Source: Shewanella baltica
Lineage (GTDB): Bacteria; Pseudomonadota; Gammaproteobacteria; Enterobacterales; Shewanellaceae
Reading direction: 5' to 3'
DNA: 64,000 nt
NCBI RefSeq assembly: GCF_900456975.1
Contig: NZ_UGYM01000002.1
Span: 4,898,001-4,962,000 of the forward strand
Positions 1 through 13,027 of this stretch are shown here, one piece after another. The position numbers and the translations under genes are program-made. The notes under the pieces were generated by a model. That model saw only the letters and a program-made list of their open reading frames with translations, ran no database searches and was not told where the DNA came from. Position 1 is the first letter of the stretch, and every line of letters starts with the position of its first letter.

Positions 1-633
<633 letters not shown>

Positions 634-667
634 CCGTTAATCTTAAAAAGTGGATGCCATATCCACT

Positions 668-1105
668 TTATTGATTACGCATATGATCGGCCAGAGTTGA
701 AATCGCCTCAAAGATGGCGGCTCGATGCTCTGGCTTTTTAATGTTCTCTTCAATCGCAAACTTCATACAAAACAGCCATTGATCGCGCATTGCCTCATCA
801 ATATCGACATGCATGTGTCGTGCTCGCAATGCGGGATGACCATATTTTTGCTGATAAAGCTGCGGTCCGCCGAGCCAGCCACTTAAAAATTCGAATAGCT
901 TCTGCTCAGACTCCGCAATGGGCGCCCTATGAATGGCAAGCAGTGTTGTCGTTTCTGCCGAACTTGCCATCTTCTGATAAAAACATTTAGTGATAGCGCG
1001 GATCACCTTTTCGCCGCCGATTAAGTCATAGGCGTTAGATTGACTCGGATCGCGATCATCCTGCGGCGGAGTGTGTTTACTAAAAATCTTTTTAAGCCAG
1101 TTCAT
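668..1105 (-). CDS. Group II truncated haemoglobin
   Basis: A small cytosolic haem protein of the trHbO class, usually linked to O2 or NO/redox chemistry. The 145-residue protein has a charged 25-residue N-terminal extension, then the globin fold. The YGHPALRARH block supplies the proximal His (His97), and the Trp in RDQWL (Trp110) is the G8 tryptophan typical of group II. It is convergent with hemF and divergent from aroE, with about 150 bases of shared upstream DNA. The physiological ligand cannot be told from sequence. Confidence 0.87.
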   Translation of the reverse strand: MNWLKKIFSKHTPPQDDRDPSQSNAYDLIGGEKVIRAITKCFYQKMASSAETTTLLAIHRAPIAESEQKLFEFLSGWLGGPQLYQQKYGHPALRARHMHVDIDEAMRDQWLFCMKFAIEENIKKPEHRAAIFEAISTLADHMRNQ

Positions 1106-1258
1106 TGGAATAGTCGTTCACTAAAGTAGAGTGTATTGAGCCGATGGCGCATTATAGCGTGAAACCTAGCGTGAAATTTAGTTGAGCATAATTCGTCTTG
1201 CGTGGGCTCAAAAGCGCGGTAGACTGCAAAGCCATTGAACCTAAAATTTCATATCGCT

Positions 1259-2107
1259 ATGACAGACAGATACGCAGTGTTTGGCAATCCAATTAGCCAC
1301 AGTAAATCGCCGTTCATCCATGGACAATTTGCCGCGCCCACCCAAGAGTCATTAACCTATGAGGCCATTCTTGCTCCGGTCGATGGTTTTGAAGCCTCAT
1401 TGACGGCGTTTTTCAATGCGGGCGGTAAGGGCGCCAATGTGACAGTGCCTTTTAAGGAGCAAGCTTTTGCGCTGTGTGGCAGTATTAGCCCAGAAGCCAA
1501 ACTCGCTGGCGCAGTCAACACCTTAAGTTTATTGGCCGATGGCACTATTCGCGGTGATAACACTGACGGCTTAGGGCTGGTGGCCGATCTCATCGCTAAC
1601 TTAGGTAGCTTGCAAGATCAGCGCGTGTTAATCATTGGCGCTGGTGGCGCGGCGCGCGGTTGTATTCTGCCGTTATTAAATGCGGGAATTGCGCAGCTGA
1701 CCATCAGCAATCGCACTCACGCAAAGGCGCAGCTTTTGGTCGATATCTTTACTTCTGTGGATAACGGCGCTTACGCGAGTAAAGTCACCGCCGTAGAAAT
1801 GAGTGAGCTTGCGGGCGAGTTCGATATCATTATTAATTCAACCTCTGCTAGCCTTGCGGGCGAGTTGCCACCTTTGCCAGCACATATCATCACCACCCAA
1901 ACCGTTTGTTATGACATGATGTATGGCGCCTCGGTCACCGCGTTTAACCAATGGGCACTCTCCCAAGGTGCGGCGCAAGTCATTGATGGGCTAGGTATGT
2001 TAGTCGGACAAGCGGCTAAGAGTTTTACCCTATGGCGAGGTATTGAGCCCGACACCCAAGTGGTGTTGACGCTTTTGCGGGACAAACTAATGGCAGAGCC
2101 TAAGTAG
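1259..2107 (+). CDS. aroE: Shikimate dehydrogenase
   Basis: Reduces 3-dehydroshikimate to shikimate with NADPH in aromatic amino acid synthesis. The N-terminal substrate site reads [14 protein letters not shown], followed by the catalytic Lys in VTVPFKE and Asp in NTDGLG. The nucleotide-binding GAGGAARG and the NRT motif for NADP phosphate follow. I start at ATG 1259, which gives 282 residues beginning MTDRYAVFG like other AroE proteins; an in-frame TTG at 1235 would add eight unconserved residues. A DUF1488 gene follows after 5 bases, as yrdB follows aroE in enterics, so the two are probably co-transcribed. Confidence 0.96.
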   Translation: MTDRYAVFGNPISHSKSPFIHGQFAAPTQESLTYEAILAPVDGFEASLTAFFNAGGKGANVTVPFKEQAFALCGSISPEAKLAGAVNTLSLLADGTIRGDNTDGLGLVADLIANLGSLQDQRVLIIGAGGAARGCILPLLNAGIAQLTISNRTHAKAQLLVDIFTSVDNGAYASKVTAVEMSELAGEFDIIINSTSASLAGELPPLPAHIITTQTVCYDMMYGASVTAFNQWALSQGAAQVIDGLGMLVGQAAKSFTLWRGIEPDTQVVLTLLRDKLMAEPK

Positions 2108-2112
2108 GAAGC

Positions 2113-2388
2113 ATGAATCAAAGTATTCTTTTCCCCGATCTGCAATATTGGGACGATGCCCAAGGGCAAATCTGTTTTATGGCGCAATCGCAGGGGATGA
2201 ACATCAAGTGCTATATCAGTGCTGCTAAATTACGTGAGCTGAATGATTTCTCTGAACAGCCGAGCACCGATGAAGCGGCTGCTATGCTGGCATTATTTGA
2301 TGCGGTGAGATTTGACGCCGAAGAAATGGCGGAAGACTTAATCGAAGCCGAAGAGTTTGATGAGTTTGGCGCAGTACGCCTAGGCTAG
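2113..2388 (+). CDS. DUF1488 (YrdB-like) small protein
   Basis: A 91-residue acidic cytosolic protein of unknown function, placed in the DUF1488 family from its N-terminal pattern (LFPD..YWD....I.F.A...G..I.C.I) and its place right after aroE. The middle and C-terminal parts are rich in Asp and Glu (FDAEEMAEDLIEAEEFDEFG). The start lies 5 bases after the aroE stop, so translation may be coupled. A strong hairpin terminator follows. Nothing in the sequence suggests catalytic residues. Confidence 0.82.
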   Translation: MNQSILFPDLQYWDDAQGQICFMAQSQGMNIKCYISAAKLRELNDFSEQPSTDEAAAMLALFDAVRFDAEEMAEDLIEAEEFDEFGAVRLG

Positions 2389-2433
2389 TTTGATAGCGAG
2401 TTTCAGTGGATAGATTTTGAATCAATAAATAGC

Positions 2434-2473
2434 AAAAGGCGGCAGAGACTGAATGAGTCTCTGCCGCCTTTCT
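2434..2473. terminator. Bidirectional Rho-independent terminator
   Basis: The arms aaaggcggcagagact and agtctctgccgccttt form a long perfect stem around a 5-base loop. There are A's on the left and T's on the right. It sits between the convergent DUF1488 gene and the carbonic anhydrase-like gene, so it can end both transcripts. Confidence 0.88.
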
Positions 2474-2507
2474 TATATAGCGATACTAAGCGACTAACGC
2501 TAACTGA

Positions 2508-3056
2508 CTAGATGTTTTGTAACTCAACTAAGTACTCGTTTTTCAGTCTGACATAGTTGTCGGCAGATTCTGGCAAAAAGGCCATTTCGGCAGGTGTTAA
2601 TGGACGAGCCTGCTTAGCTGGGCTGCCCACATATAAATAGCCGCTCTGTAATACCTTGCCCGGTGGCACTAAAGAGCCCGCACCTAAGATCACATCATCT
2701 TCTAAAATCGCACCGTCAAGAATAATCGCGCCCATGCCCACTAATACTCGGTTACCGACTTTGCAACCGTGAAGCATCGCCTTGTGACCAATAGTCACAT
2801 CATCACCAATAATCAGTGGATGACCATCGGGACGAGCAGCTGACTTACGCGTCACATGCAATATGCTACCGTCTTGCACGTTCGAGCGCTTACCAATACG
2901 AATATGGTTAACATCACCACGCGCCGCCACCATAGGCCAAATACTGACATCAGTATCTAACGCAATATCGCCAACAAGCACCGAAGCTTCATCTACATAC
3001 ACATTATTGCCTAATTGAGGATGAATACCTTGGTAAGTTCTGAGTGGCCCTGACAT
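2508..3056 (-). CDS. yrdA: Gamma-carbonic anhydrase-like hexapeptide protein (YrdA family)
   Basis: A 182-residue cytosolic left-handed beta-helix protein built from hexapeptide turns (for example VGDIALDTDVSIWP, IGDDVTIGHKA, VGMGAIILDGA). The three expected metal ligands are present: His67 in ILHVT, His91 and His96 in IGHKAMLHG. Bacterial YrdA proteins are trimeric metal-binding members of this family, but carbonic anhydrase activity is often weak or unproven, so the reaction is family inference. The start at 3056 follows a purine stretch and matches the usual family N-terminus (RTYQGIHPQLG). Confidence 0.92.
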   Translation of the reverse strand: MSGPLRTYQGIHPQLGNNVYVDEASVLVGDIALDTDVSIWPMVAARGDVNHIRIGKRSNVQDGSILHVTRKSAARPDGHPLIIGDDVTIGHKAMLHGCKVGNRVLVGMGAIILDGAILEDDVILGAGSLVPPGKVLQSGYLYVGSPAKQARPLTPAEMAFLPESADNYVRLKNEYLVELQNI

Positions 3057-3167
3057 AGAAAAGTCCCTAATTGAGTGGTTTTTTGCATTATAAAGGTTAA
3101 AAACTAGCTGGTCAGGTCAAATATCCAACGAACAGTGAGAAAATGACAATTATCTTAAAAATAGGGG

Positions 3168-3195
3168 TTGCGCACTTTCTCAATCTCCCTATAAT
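3168..3195 (+). promoter_or_regulatory. rrn promoter P1
   Basis: The -35 element TTGCGC (3168-3173) and a perfect -10 TATAAT (3190-3195) are 16 bases apart. A GC-rich GCGC discriminator follows at once, typical of stringently controlled rRNA promoters. AT-rich DNA lies just upstream (3141-3162), as for an UP element. Confidence 0.8.
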
Positions 3196-3296
3196 GCGCA
3201 TCCACTGACACGGCAGACAGCGTTAAGCAGCATGATGTGACAGTTCATCAATGAGTTTACTGATTGATGAGTGTTGAGAAAGTTTGCAAAAACTCC

Positions 3297-3324
3297 TTGA
3301 CGCGAAACGGGAAATGCGTAGAAT
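3297..3324 (+). promoter_or_regulatory. rrn promoter P2
   Basis: The -35 element TTGACG (3297-3302) and -10 TAGAAT (3319-3324) are spaced by 16 bases, about 130 bases after P1. Tandem P1/P2 promoters are the normal arrangement for gammaproteobacterial rrn operons. There is an A-rich run just upstream of the -35. Confidence 0.78.
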
Positions 3325-3393
3325 ACGCAGCCCTAGCCACCTGGAAGCGTTCGGCGCTCAGTGTGGTACTCAAGTCCTCTTACGGATATTGAG

Positions 3394-3405
3394 TTGCTCT
3401 TTAAC
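3394..3405 (+). promoter_or_regulatory. Leader boxA antitermination site
   Basis: TGCTCTTTAACA matches the rrn boxA consensus and lies in the transcribed leader between P2 and 16S. It would load the Nus antitermination complex on the nascent RNA. Confidence 0.85.
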
Positions 3406-3625
3406 AAGATAAAACAAGAAATCTGTGTGGACACTCACAGGTGTTGAGTTAATCGAAACTGCTTAACCTTCGGGTTGGCAGTCAAAAATTTAAATCAATG
3501 TAACAATGAGTGTTCATAGCAATATGTACAGTTTGTTTCAGCCCTTCTTTTATAAGGAGTGCGAGAAACAAAAAATCAGAATTCATTGAGCCGCTGAAGT
3601 CGTAAGACGGAAGCAACAAAACTTT

Positions 3626-5169
<1,544 letters not shown>

Positions 5170-5270
5170 CCTATACGACTAACTTAATGTTTGTTGAGTG
5201 TTCACACAGATTGCTTGTTTATCTTCTCTTAGGAGAAGTCAGAGCTGAATGCGCCGCGAGCCGGTACGCA

Positions 5271-5284
5271 TTGTTCTTTAACAA
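5271..5284 (+). promoter_or_regulatory. Spacer boxA antitermination site
   Basis: TTGTTCTTTAACAA in the 16S-23S spacer matches the second boxA found ahead of 23S in rrn operons. The rest of the spacer (5170-5536) holds pre-rRNA pairing sequence and no tRNA gene that I can fold. Confidence 0.8.
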
Positions 5285-5536
5285 TTTGGAAAGCTGATAG
5301 TATGTAACGTGATGATGTCTGTCGTCATGTTACTTACAAACCGATGTAAACGTGGAAACGTTTGCATCATGAGTTCTCAAACACTTTATTAAGTGTCTTG
5401 AATATTCAAAAGTAAATTATTCTTAGTTGAATAGTTTACGTCTAAGGCGCGTCCACTTCTTTGGTCAGAAGTGAGACAAGTAAAACCAAGCTGGTCGCAA
5501 TGCGACTCAGGTGAGTGAAACTCATTTGGGTTGTAT

Positions 5537-8441
<2,905 letters not shown>

Positions 8442-8577
8442 ACAACCCAGATGGGTTTTACTGAAAGCCTTAGACAGAATATAGACACTTAATGAAGTGT
8501 GAACTCAAACAAAGCAAATCAGCTTTCCGAATTATTATTAACGTGGTCCAGAGATGGACACGGTAATAAACAGAATT

Positions 8578-8697
8578 TGCTTGGTGACAATAGCCTTGTG
8601 GAACCACCTGATCCCATCCCGAACTCAGAAGTGAAACGCAAACGCGCCGATGGTAGTGTGGGGTCTCCCCATGTGAGAGTAGGTCATCGCCAAGCGC
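8578..8697 (+). rRNA. rrf: 5S ribosomal RNA
   Basis: A 120-base RNA. The 5' TGCTTGG pairs with the 3' CCAAGCG to close helix I. The central GAACTCAGAAGTGAAACGC and GGTAGTGTGGGGTCTCCCC blocks are diagnostic. It lies about 136 bases after 23S and just before tRNA-Asp. Confidence 0.96.
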
Positions 8698-8731
8698 CTA
8701 ATTTAGGTTAACGTGCAAACGTTAGACTAAA

Positions 8732-8808
8732 GGAGCGGTAGTTCAGTTGGTTAGAATACCGGCCTGTCACGCCGGGGGTCGCGGGTTCGAGTCCCGTCCG
8801 CTCCGCCA
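8732..8808 (+). tRNA. tRNA-Asp (anticodon GUC)
   Basis: A 77-base tRNA with acceptor GGAGCGG/CCGCTCC and the CCA encoded at its end. The anticodon is GTC at 8766-8768 in the loop CTGTCAC, and the T-loop GGTTCGAGTC is canonical. It is the distal gene of the rRNA operon, 34 bases after 5S, and should be co-transcribed with it. Confidence 0.97.
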
Positions 8809-8820
8809 ACATTTCGATAA

Positions 8821-8847
8821 GCCCTAACAGCAATGTTAGGGCTTTTT
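8821..8847 (+). terminator. rrn operon terminator
   Basis: The arms gccctaaca and tgttagggc form a 9-bp stem with a 4-base loop, followed by TTTTT. It lies 12 bases after the tRNA-Asp CCA end. Confidence 0.92.
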
Positions 8848-8901
8848 CGTATCTGGAATTTATCTATTTCTATTGTCGCGGCCGTCCCCGTCCAACAGCA
8901 T

Positions 8902-8974
8902 CCCTGCTTAACTGCCCTGCTTAACAGCCCTGCTTAACAGCCCTGCTTAACAGCCCTGCTTAACAGCCCTGCTT
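8902..8974. repeat. 13-bp tandem repeat, about 5.6 copies
   Basis: The unit ccctgcttaacag is repeated head to tail. The first copy has one change (actg for acag), the next four are identical, and the last copy breaks off after ccctgctt. It lies in the 360-base gap between the tRNA terminator and the next gene, outside any reading frame I accept. It looks like a minisatellite whose copy number may vary between strains. The rest of the gap holds no other feature I can support. Confidence 0.9.
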
Positions 8975-9170
8975 GGCATCGCTACCTCACATTCGTCGGC
9001 GTAAAATTTAAATCTCAGCCTACTTTTTGTTTAAGTTCGTCCTGCTTATTAATATTATGTCTTTCACGCACAGAATTGCGCTTGTGCGTGACTTGGCAGT
9101 ATTGACCTGTGACACTGATCTCGGACAAATTAAACGGTATAATGCCTTATGTCTTTCATGAGTAACGAAA

Positions 9171-9425
9171 ATGAATTGTCGTCTTGGGTGTGGTGCTTGC
9201 TGTATTGCGCCTTCAATTAGCAGCAGTATTCCTGGTATGCCAAATGGTAAGGCTGCGGGTGAGCGTTGTGTGCAGCTGAGTGATGCCAATTTATGTTTGA
9301 TCTTCGGCTCGCCCGATCGTCCCGCGGTTTGTAGTGATTTCGATGCATCGGAAGATGTATGCGGTCATTCGAACGAAGAGGCGCTTTGGTTGATTACCCA
9401 ACTCGAAGCTCAAACCTCTCATTAA
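9171..9425 (+). CDS. YkgJ-family cysteine-cluster protein
   Basis: An 84-residue cytosolic protein with the YkgJ-type pattern: CRLGCGACC near the N-terminus, then GERCVQL, LCLIFG, RPAVCSDF and a final VCG. The conserved cysteines are presumed to bind zinc or an iron-sulphur cluster, but this is family inference and no reaction is known. The start ATG at 9171 places the first Cys at residue 3. It ends 22 bases before nsrR on the same strand, so the two may share a transcript. Confidence 0.82.
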   Translation: MNCRLGCGACCIAPSISSSIPGMPNGKAAGERCVQLSDANLCLIFGSPDRPAVCSDFDASEDVCGHSNEEALWLITQLEAQTSH

Positions 9426-9447
9426 GTTTATCGCTGACAGGTGAAAT

Positions 9448-9903
9448 ATGCAGTTAACTCGTTATACCGATTTTGGCGTTCGAACCTTGATGTATTTGGC
9501 GGTTCAGCCAGACAGAACCACTTTATTTAGAATTGCTGAAATTACTCAGGTATTTGATCTGTCTCCAAATCATGTCTCTAAGATAGTGCATCATTTAGGC
9601 AAGATGGGTTACCTCGAAACCATTCGCGGCAAGATGGGCGGTTTCCGTTTGGGTAAGTCTGCGAGTGAGATTAACTTAGGTCAGTTAGTTCGGGTGTTAG
9701 AAAACTCGTTGGCGCCGATTGATTGCAGTAAACCTTACTGCCGATTCACGCCTGCCTGTAAGCTGAAAGGCGTGTTAGCACAAGCAGTTGAAGCCTATTT
9801 GAATGTGCTCGATCAATATACTCTGCTGGACATTGTGAGTAATCGTGATGAGTTACTTGCCTTGTTGCCTGACATGTCTATCTCAGTGTTACAGCTGGAT
9901 TAG
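9448..9903 (+). CDS. nsrR: Rrf2-family nitric oxide-sensing repressor NsrR
   Basis: A 151-residue winged-helix regulator that begins MQLTRYTDFGVRTLMYLA, as NsrR proteins do. The recognition helix region is LSPNHVSKIVHHLGKMGY, then GKMGGFRLGK. Three cysteines, Cys93, Cys98 and Cys104 (in CSKPYCRFTPAC), have the C-x4-C-x5-C spacing of the NsrR iron-sulphur ligands. Loss of the cluster on NO exposure relieves repression of NO-detoxifying genes in known members. IscR is excluded by overall pattern and cysteine spacing. Its last 26 bases overlap the convergent yibQ coding end. Confidence 0.88.
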   Translation: MQLTRYTDFGVRTLMYLAVQPDRTTLFRIAEITQVFDLSPNHVSKIVHHLGKMGYLETIRGKMGGFRLGKSASEINLGQLVRVLENSLAPIDCSKPYCRFTPACKLKGVLAQAVEAYLNVLDQYTLLDIVSNRDELLALLPDMSISVLQLD

Positions 9904-10633
9904 TTCCATTTTTGTGTGCAATGCCGATGGGGAGCAAGCTTGATGCAGGTACTAGATCAATCCCCTCGGTTTTTAGTCTTTGTAGATTGGCCTTTAAGAA
10001 GCGCATGGTTTCTGGATAAGGATGGGCAATCGCCACTAGGCTACCTTGAGTATGTGCCTGACTTATCATTAAGTTAAATTGTCTTTCGAGTGCTTTGGCA
10101 CTGGTATCATTGTCTAGAAACAGTTGGCGTTTTAATAACGGCACGCCCAACTGATCCGCTGTCTCTCCCGCCTTAGTGAACCTTGTTGTCATGCTATCGA
10201 TAAAATACAGATGCTTTTGTTTGAGTGTTTCCATCACCCACAGCATAGGAGCATCGAGTTGAGTCAGTAAGCTCCCCATGTGGTTATTGGCACCTTTAGC
10301 AAAAGGAACGCTGTTAATTGCATCGACAACACTGGCGCGAATTTGTGCCTCAGTCATAGTATTGGTCAATCCACCCAGCCCTAACGCCTTACCATTAAGC
10401 GCCTGCATAGGCAGATGCAGCATGATTTCGTGGCCCTTTTTATGGCCAGCATTTGCGAGTTCTTTGCCTAGAGGAGTATGAGGCAACACTGAGAGTGTCA
10501 CTGTGCTGGGCAGTGCCAGCACGGCTTGATCGGTATGACGATAACCTATGTCATCAATAATGAGGGCAATTTGAGCAGCATGACTTTGAGAAATGCTTAG
10601 GGCCAATAGGGCCAAGGAATAAAGTAAGCGCAC
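9878..10633 (-). CDS. yibQ: Divergent polysaccharide deacetylase family protein (YibQ)
   Basis: A 251-residue protein with a cleavable signal peptide (MRLLYSLALLALSISQSHAA), so probably periplasmic. It has the family core LIIDDIGYR near residue 25, HEIMLHLPMQ near 68, NNHMGS near 115 and IAHPYPET near 202. The Asp pair and His residues correspond to the deacetylase metal site. It is the last gene of gpmI-envC-ctpA-yibQ, 12 bases after ctpA. A role in cell-wall polysaccharide trimming fits the context but is not proven. Confidence 0.88.
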   Translation of the reverse strand: MRLLYSLALLALSISQSHAAQIALIIDDIGYRHTDQAVLALPSTVTLSVLPHTPLGKELANAGHKKGHEIMLHLPMQALNGKALGLGGLTNTMTEAQIRASVVDAINSVPFAKGANNHMGSLLTQLDAPMLWVMETLKQKHLYFIDSMTTRFTKAGETADQLGVPLLKRQLFLDNDTSAKALERQFNLMISQAHTQGSLVAIAHPYPETMRFLKANLQRLKTEGIDLVPASSLLPIGIAHKNGTNPAVTLR

Positions 10634-10645
10634 AGTTTCTTCTTA

Positions 10646-11851
10646 TTAGTCATGATGCTGTATCCATGCAATAGCTGAGGTCACTTGATGATCTTGGGCC
10701 AGAGATGCATGGGCGGATAGGGCGTCGATTATAGCCAAATTACCCGCGCCGGAACCAGTTTCTGCGGCAATTTTTATGTCTGGGACGATTCCTATGTTGT
10801 GAATGTTTTCACCTCTGGGGGTATTGTACTGGGCAATGGTGAGTTTTATCGCGTTACCATCTTCTAAGATGGGGATCAGGCTTTGTACTGTGCCTTTACC
10901 GAAACTGGTCTCACCTAACAGCTTAGCTCGACCATTTTCCTGCAGTGCGGCGGCGAGCACTTCGGATGCTGAGGCCGAACCTTTGTTGATCAATACTAGC
11001 ATGGGCACGTTAGTCAGCATGGTTTGTGGTGAGGCATAGTAGTCGGAGTTGGCATCGAAGAAGCGGCCAGAGGTTGAGACTATTCGGCCCTTGGCGAGGA
11101 ATAGGTCAGCAATTTTAACGGCTTGGTCGAGCAGGCCGCCGGGATTATTACGTAAATCTAAGATGAGTCCGGCAAGCGGTTTGTTTTGCCATTGGCTAAG
11201 TGAGCGCACCATATCTTCGGTCGAGTTTTCTTGGAAGCTACTTAATCTGACATACCCAATATTGCCATCAAGCAGTTGAGTGGTGACAGATTCGATAGTG
11301 ATAGTGCTCGGCTTGAGTGACACCTCAAAGGTCGCATCGTCATTGCTGTGCTTAAGCACTAGCTTAATGCTTTGATTGCTGAGGCTATGTTTTTTTATCT
11401 CGGCAAGGATATTGGCGAGGTTAGTCTCGGTCGCCAGTGTGTCGTTGAGCTTAACGATAATGTCGCCTGCGCGTATTCCGGCTTGTTCTGCAGGGGAATG
11501 GGCGAAGGGGGCGATGATGTTGATGTGGTTATTTTGGGTTGCGACTTCGAAGCCGAAACCAAAATATTCTCCGCGATTGGAGTCTTTGAGATCGAGTAAT
11601 TCTTGGTGATTCAAAAAGCTGGAATAGGGATCTAAGTGCTCAAAAATACCTTTGATTGCCGCTTGCACTAACTCTTCTTTCGAAACGGTTTTCACATAAT
11701 AAGTTTCAACAGTTTCAAGTACATCTTGCAGTAACGGATAGTCAAAATCACTGCGATAGGACTTAGCGTTCTCTTGACTAGAGAGGCTGATGGATAGGCC
11801 CAAAGTCAGGCCTAATCCAACGCAACTGATATAGCGGATCATGTGTTTCAT
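10646..11851 (-). CDS. ctpA: S41 carboxyl-terminal processing peptidase
   Basis: A 401-residue periplasmic serine protease with an N-terminal signal/anchor (residues 5-24). A PDZ domain spans about 90-175, with the GFGFEV and AGIRAGDIIVKLN elements. The tail-specific protease core then has LDLRNNPGG and the catalytic pair: Ser294 in GSASASE and Lys319 in SFGKGTVQS. Such enzymes trim C-termini of envelope proteins or control cell-wall hydrolases. The gene sits directly between envC and yibQ, which suggests a link to division-septum peptidoglycan processing. The gap to envC is 32 bases. Confidence 0.93.
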   Translation of the reverse strand: MKHMIRYISCVGLGLTLGLSISLSSQENAKSYRSDFDYPLLQDVLETVETYYVKTVSKEELVQAAIKGIFEHLDPYSSFLNHQELLDLKDSNRGEYFGFGFEVATQNNHINIIAPFAHSPAEQAGIRAGDIIVKLNDTLATETNLANILAEIKKHSLSNQSIKLVLKHSNDDATFEVSLKPSTITIESVTTQLLDGNIGYVRLSSFQENSTEDMVRSLSQWQNKPLAGLILDLRNNPGGLLDQAVKIADLFLAKGRIVSTSGRFFDANSDYYASPQTMLTNVPMLVLINKGSASASEVLAAALQENGRAKLLGETSFGKGTVQSLIPILEDGNAIKLTIAQYNTPRGENIHNIGIVPDIKIAAETGSGAGNLAIIDALSAHASLAQDHQVTSAIAWIQHHD

Positions 11852-11883
11852 AGCCGTCCCCTGTGATGAGGGGACCGTTATGA

Positions 11884-13017
11884 TTAGCGACAGTATTTCG
11901 CTGGATCGACGGCTTGCCCCTTGTGCCTTATTTCAAAGTATAGGCCAGCCTCGCTCTGTCCACCCGAACGTCCGACTAAAGCTATCGCTTCGCCGCTTTT
12001 TACCATGTCGCCAGGGCTTTTTAATAGGGTTTGAGCATGGCCGTAAAGACTCATATAACCTTTGCCATGATCGATAACCATCACTAAACCAAAACCACGT
12101 AACCAGTCGGCATAAATAACCTTACCACCTGAAACGGCTCGAATATTTTGCCCTTCTGGTGCGGATAACATAGTGCCTTTCCACACCACTTGGCCGGAAC
12201 GTTGGCTGCCAAAGCTGGCACTGACGCGACCTTTAGTCGGCCATTTGAGTTTGCCACTTTGTTTACCAAAACCTTCCATCGAAGGATTGTCTTTCATGGC
12301 CCGCAGCGCTTGTTCGACCACACGCTTTAAGCTGGCCTCTTCAATTTGCAACTGCTCCAGCTCAGCGCCCTTAGAATTTAAGGTGCGTTGCAGCTCTTTG
12401 ATGGTCAGTTGTCGCTGATCTTGTTCTTGGCTCAAACGTTTGGCTTGGACCTGTTGTTCGGCCACGAGTTTGGTTAATTGTTTTTGCTTACTCGTTTGCG
12501 ACACCTTGATCTCATCTAGCTCGGTCAAGGTTTGCTTTAATTCGTTGATCGACTTCATCCGCGCTTTATTGAGGTATTGGTAATAGGCCAACATACGCTC
12601 GATAGTGGCAGGACTTTGCTGATTGAGCATCATCTTAGTGTAATCGTGATTACCGGCAAGATAGGCGCTCGACAGCTGTTTCGACAGTGTTTGTTGCTGA
12701 CTCACTTTAAGCGTTTCTAACTCATCTTGACGTTGTTTCAGCTCGGTCAGTTTAGTGTCGATTTGCGCTAAGCTATTTTTGGTGCTGTTGACTTTTTTGG
12801 CCGCTGACGCAATTGCTTCTTCATCGCTTCGCAGCAATGACAGCAATTTTTCTCTTTGTTTACTGGTGGTTTTTAACGCGCTTTGTTGTTGATTTATTTG
12901 CGATTGGATTGATTTCAACTCGGACTGACGCTTCTCCAAATCAGAAGCGTTGGCCGAGAAACATAACATCATAAAGCCAGCAAGAATGCTGGCTTTGACA
13001 AGGAGTCGAGTGCTCAC
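11884..13017 (-). CDS. envC: Murein hydrolase activator EnvC
   Basis: A 377-residue periplasmic protein with a signal peptide ending near ANA (residue 24). A long coiled coil follows (about 25-250, rich in Gln, Lys, Glu and Leu), then a C-terminal LytM/M23 domain (about 265-377). The last metal-binding histidine of active M23 enzymes is replaced: the sequence reads LYFEIRHKG where an active enzyme has a His at the Tyr position. This degenerate site is the hallmark of EnvC, which activates AmiA/AmiB amidases at the septum and does not cut by itself. It lies 10 bases after gpmI. Confidence 0.93.
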   Translation of the reverse strand: MSTRLLVKASILAGFMMLCFSANASDLEKRQSELKSIQSQINQQQSALKTTSKQREKLLSLLRSDEEAIASAAKKVNSTKNSLAQIDTKLTELKQRQDELETLKVSQQQTLSKQLSSAYLAGNHDYTKMMLNQQSPATIERMLAYYQYLNKARMKSINELKQTLTELDEIKVSQTSKQKQLTKLVAEQQVQAKRLSQEQDQRQLTIKELQRTLNSKGAELEQLQIEEASLKRVVEQALRAMKDNPSMEGFGKQSGKLKWPTKGRVSASFGSQRSGQVVWKGTMLSAPEGQNIRAVSGGKVIYADWLRGFGLVMVIDHGKGYMSLYGHAQTLLKSPGDMVKSGEAIALVGRSGGQSEAGLYFEIRHKGQAVDPAKYCR

Positions 13018-13027
13018 TAGGTAACGG

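Noticed and set aside
8902..8974. CRISPR array
   Set aside because: The 13-bp units are directly head to tail with no spacers, and no cas genes are near.
9448..9903. IscR for the Rrf2 regulator
   Set aside because: The Cys spacing (C-x4-C-x5-C) and the N-terminal MQLTRYTDFG fit NsrR, and no isc genes are adjacent.
11884..13017. Active M23 endopeptidase
   Set aside because: The last metal-site His is replaced by Tyr (LYFEIR), so the domain is the degenerate EnvC type.
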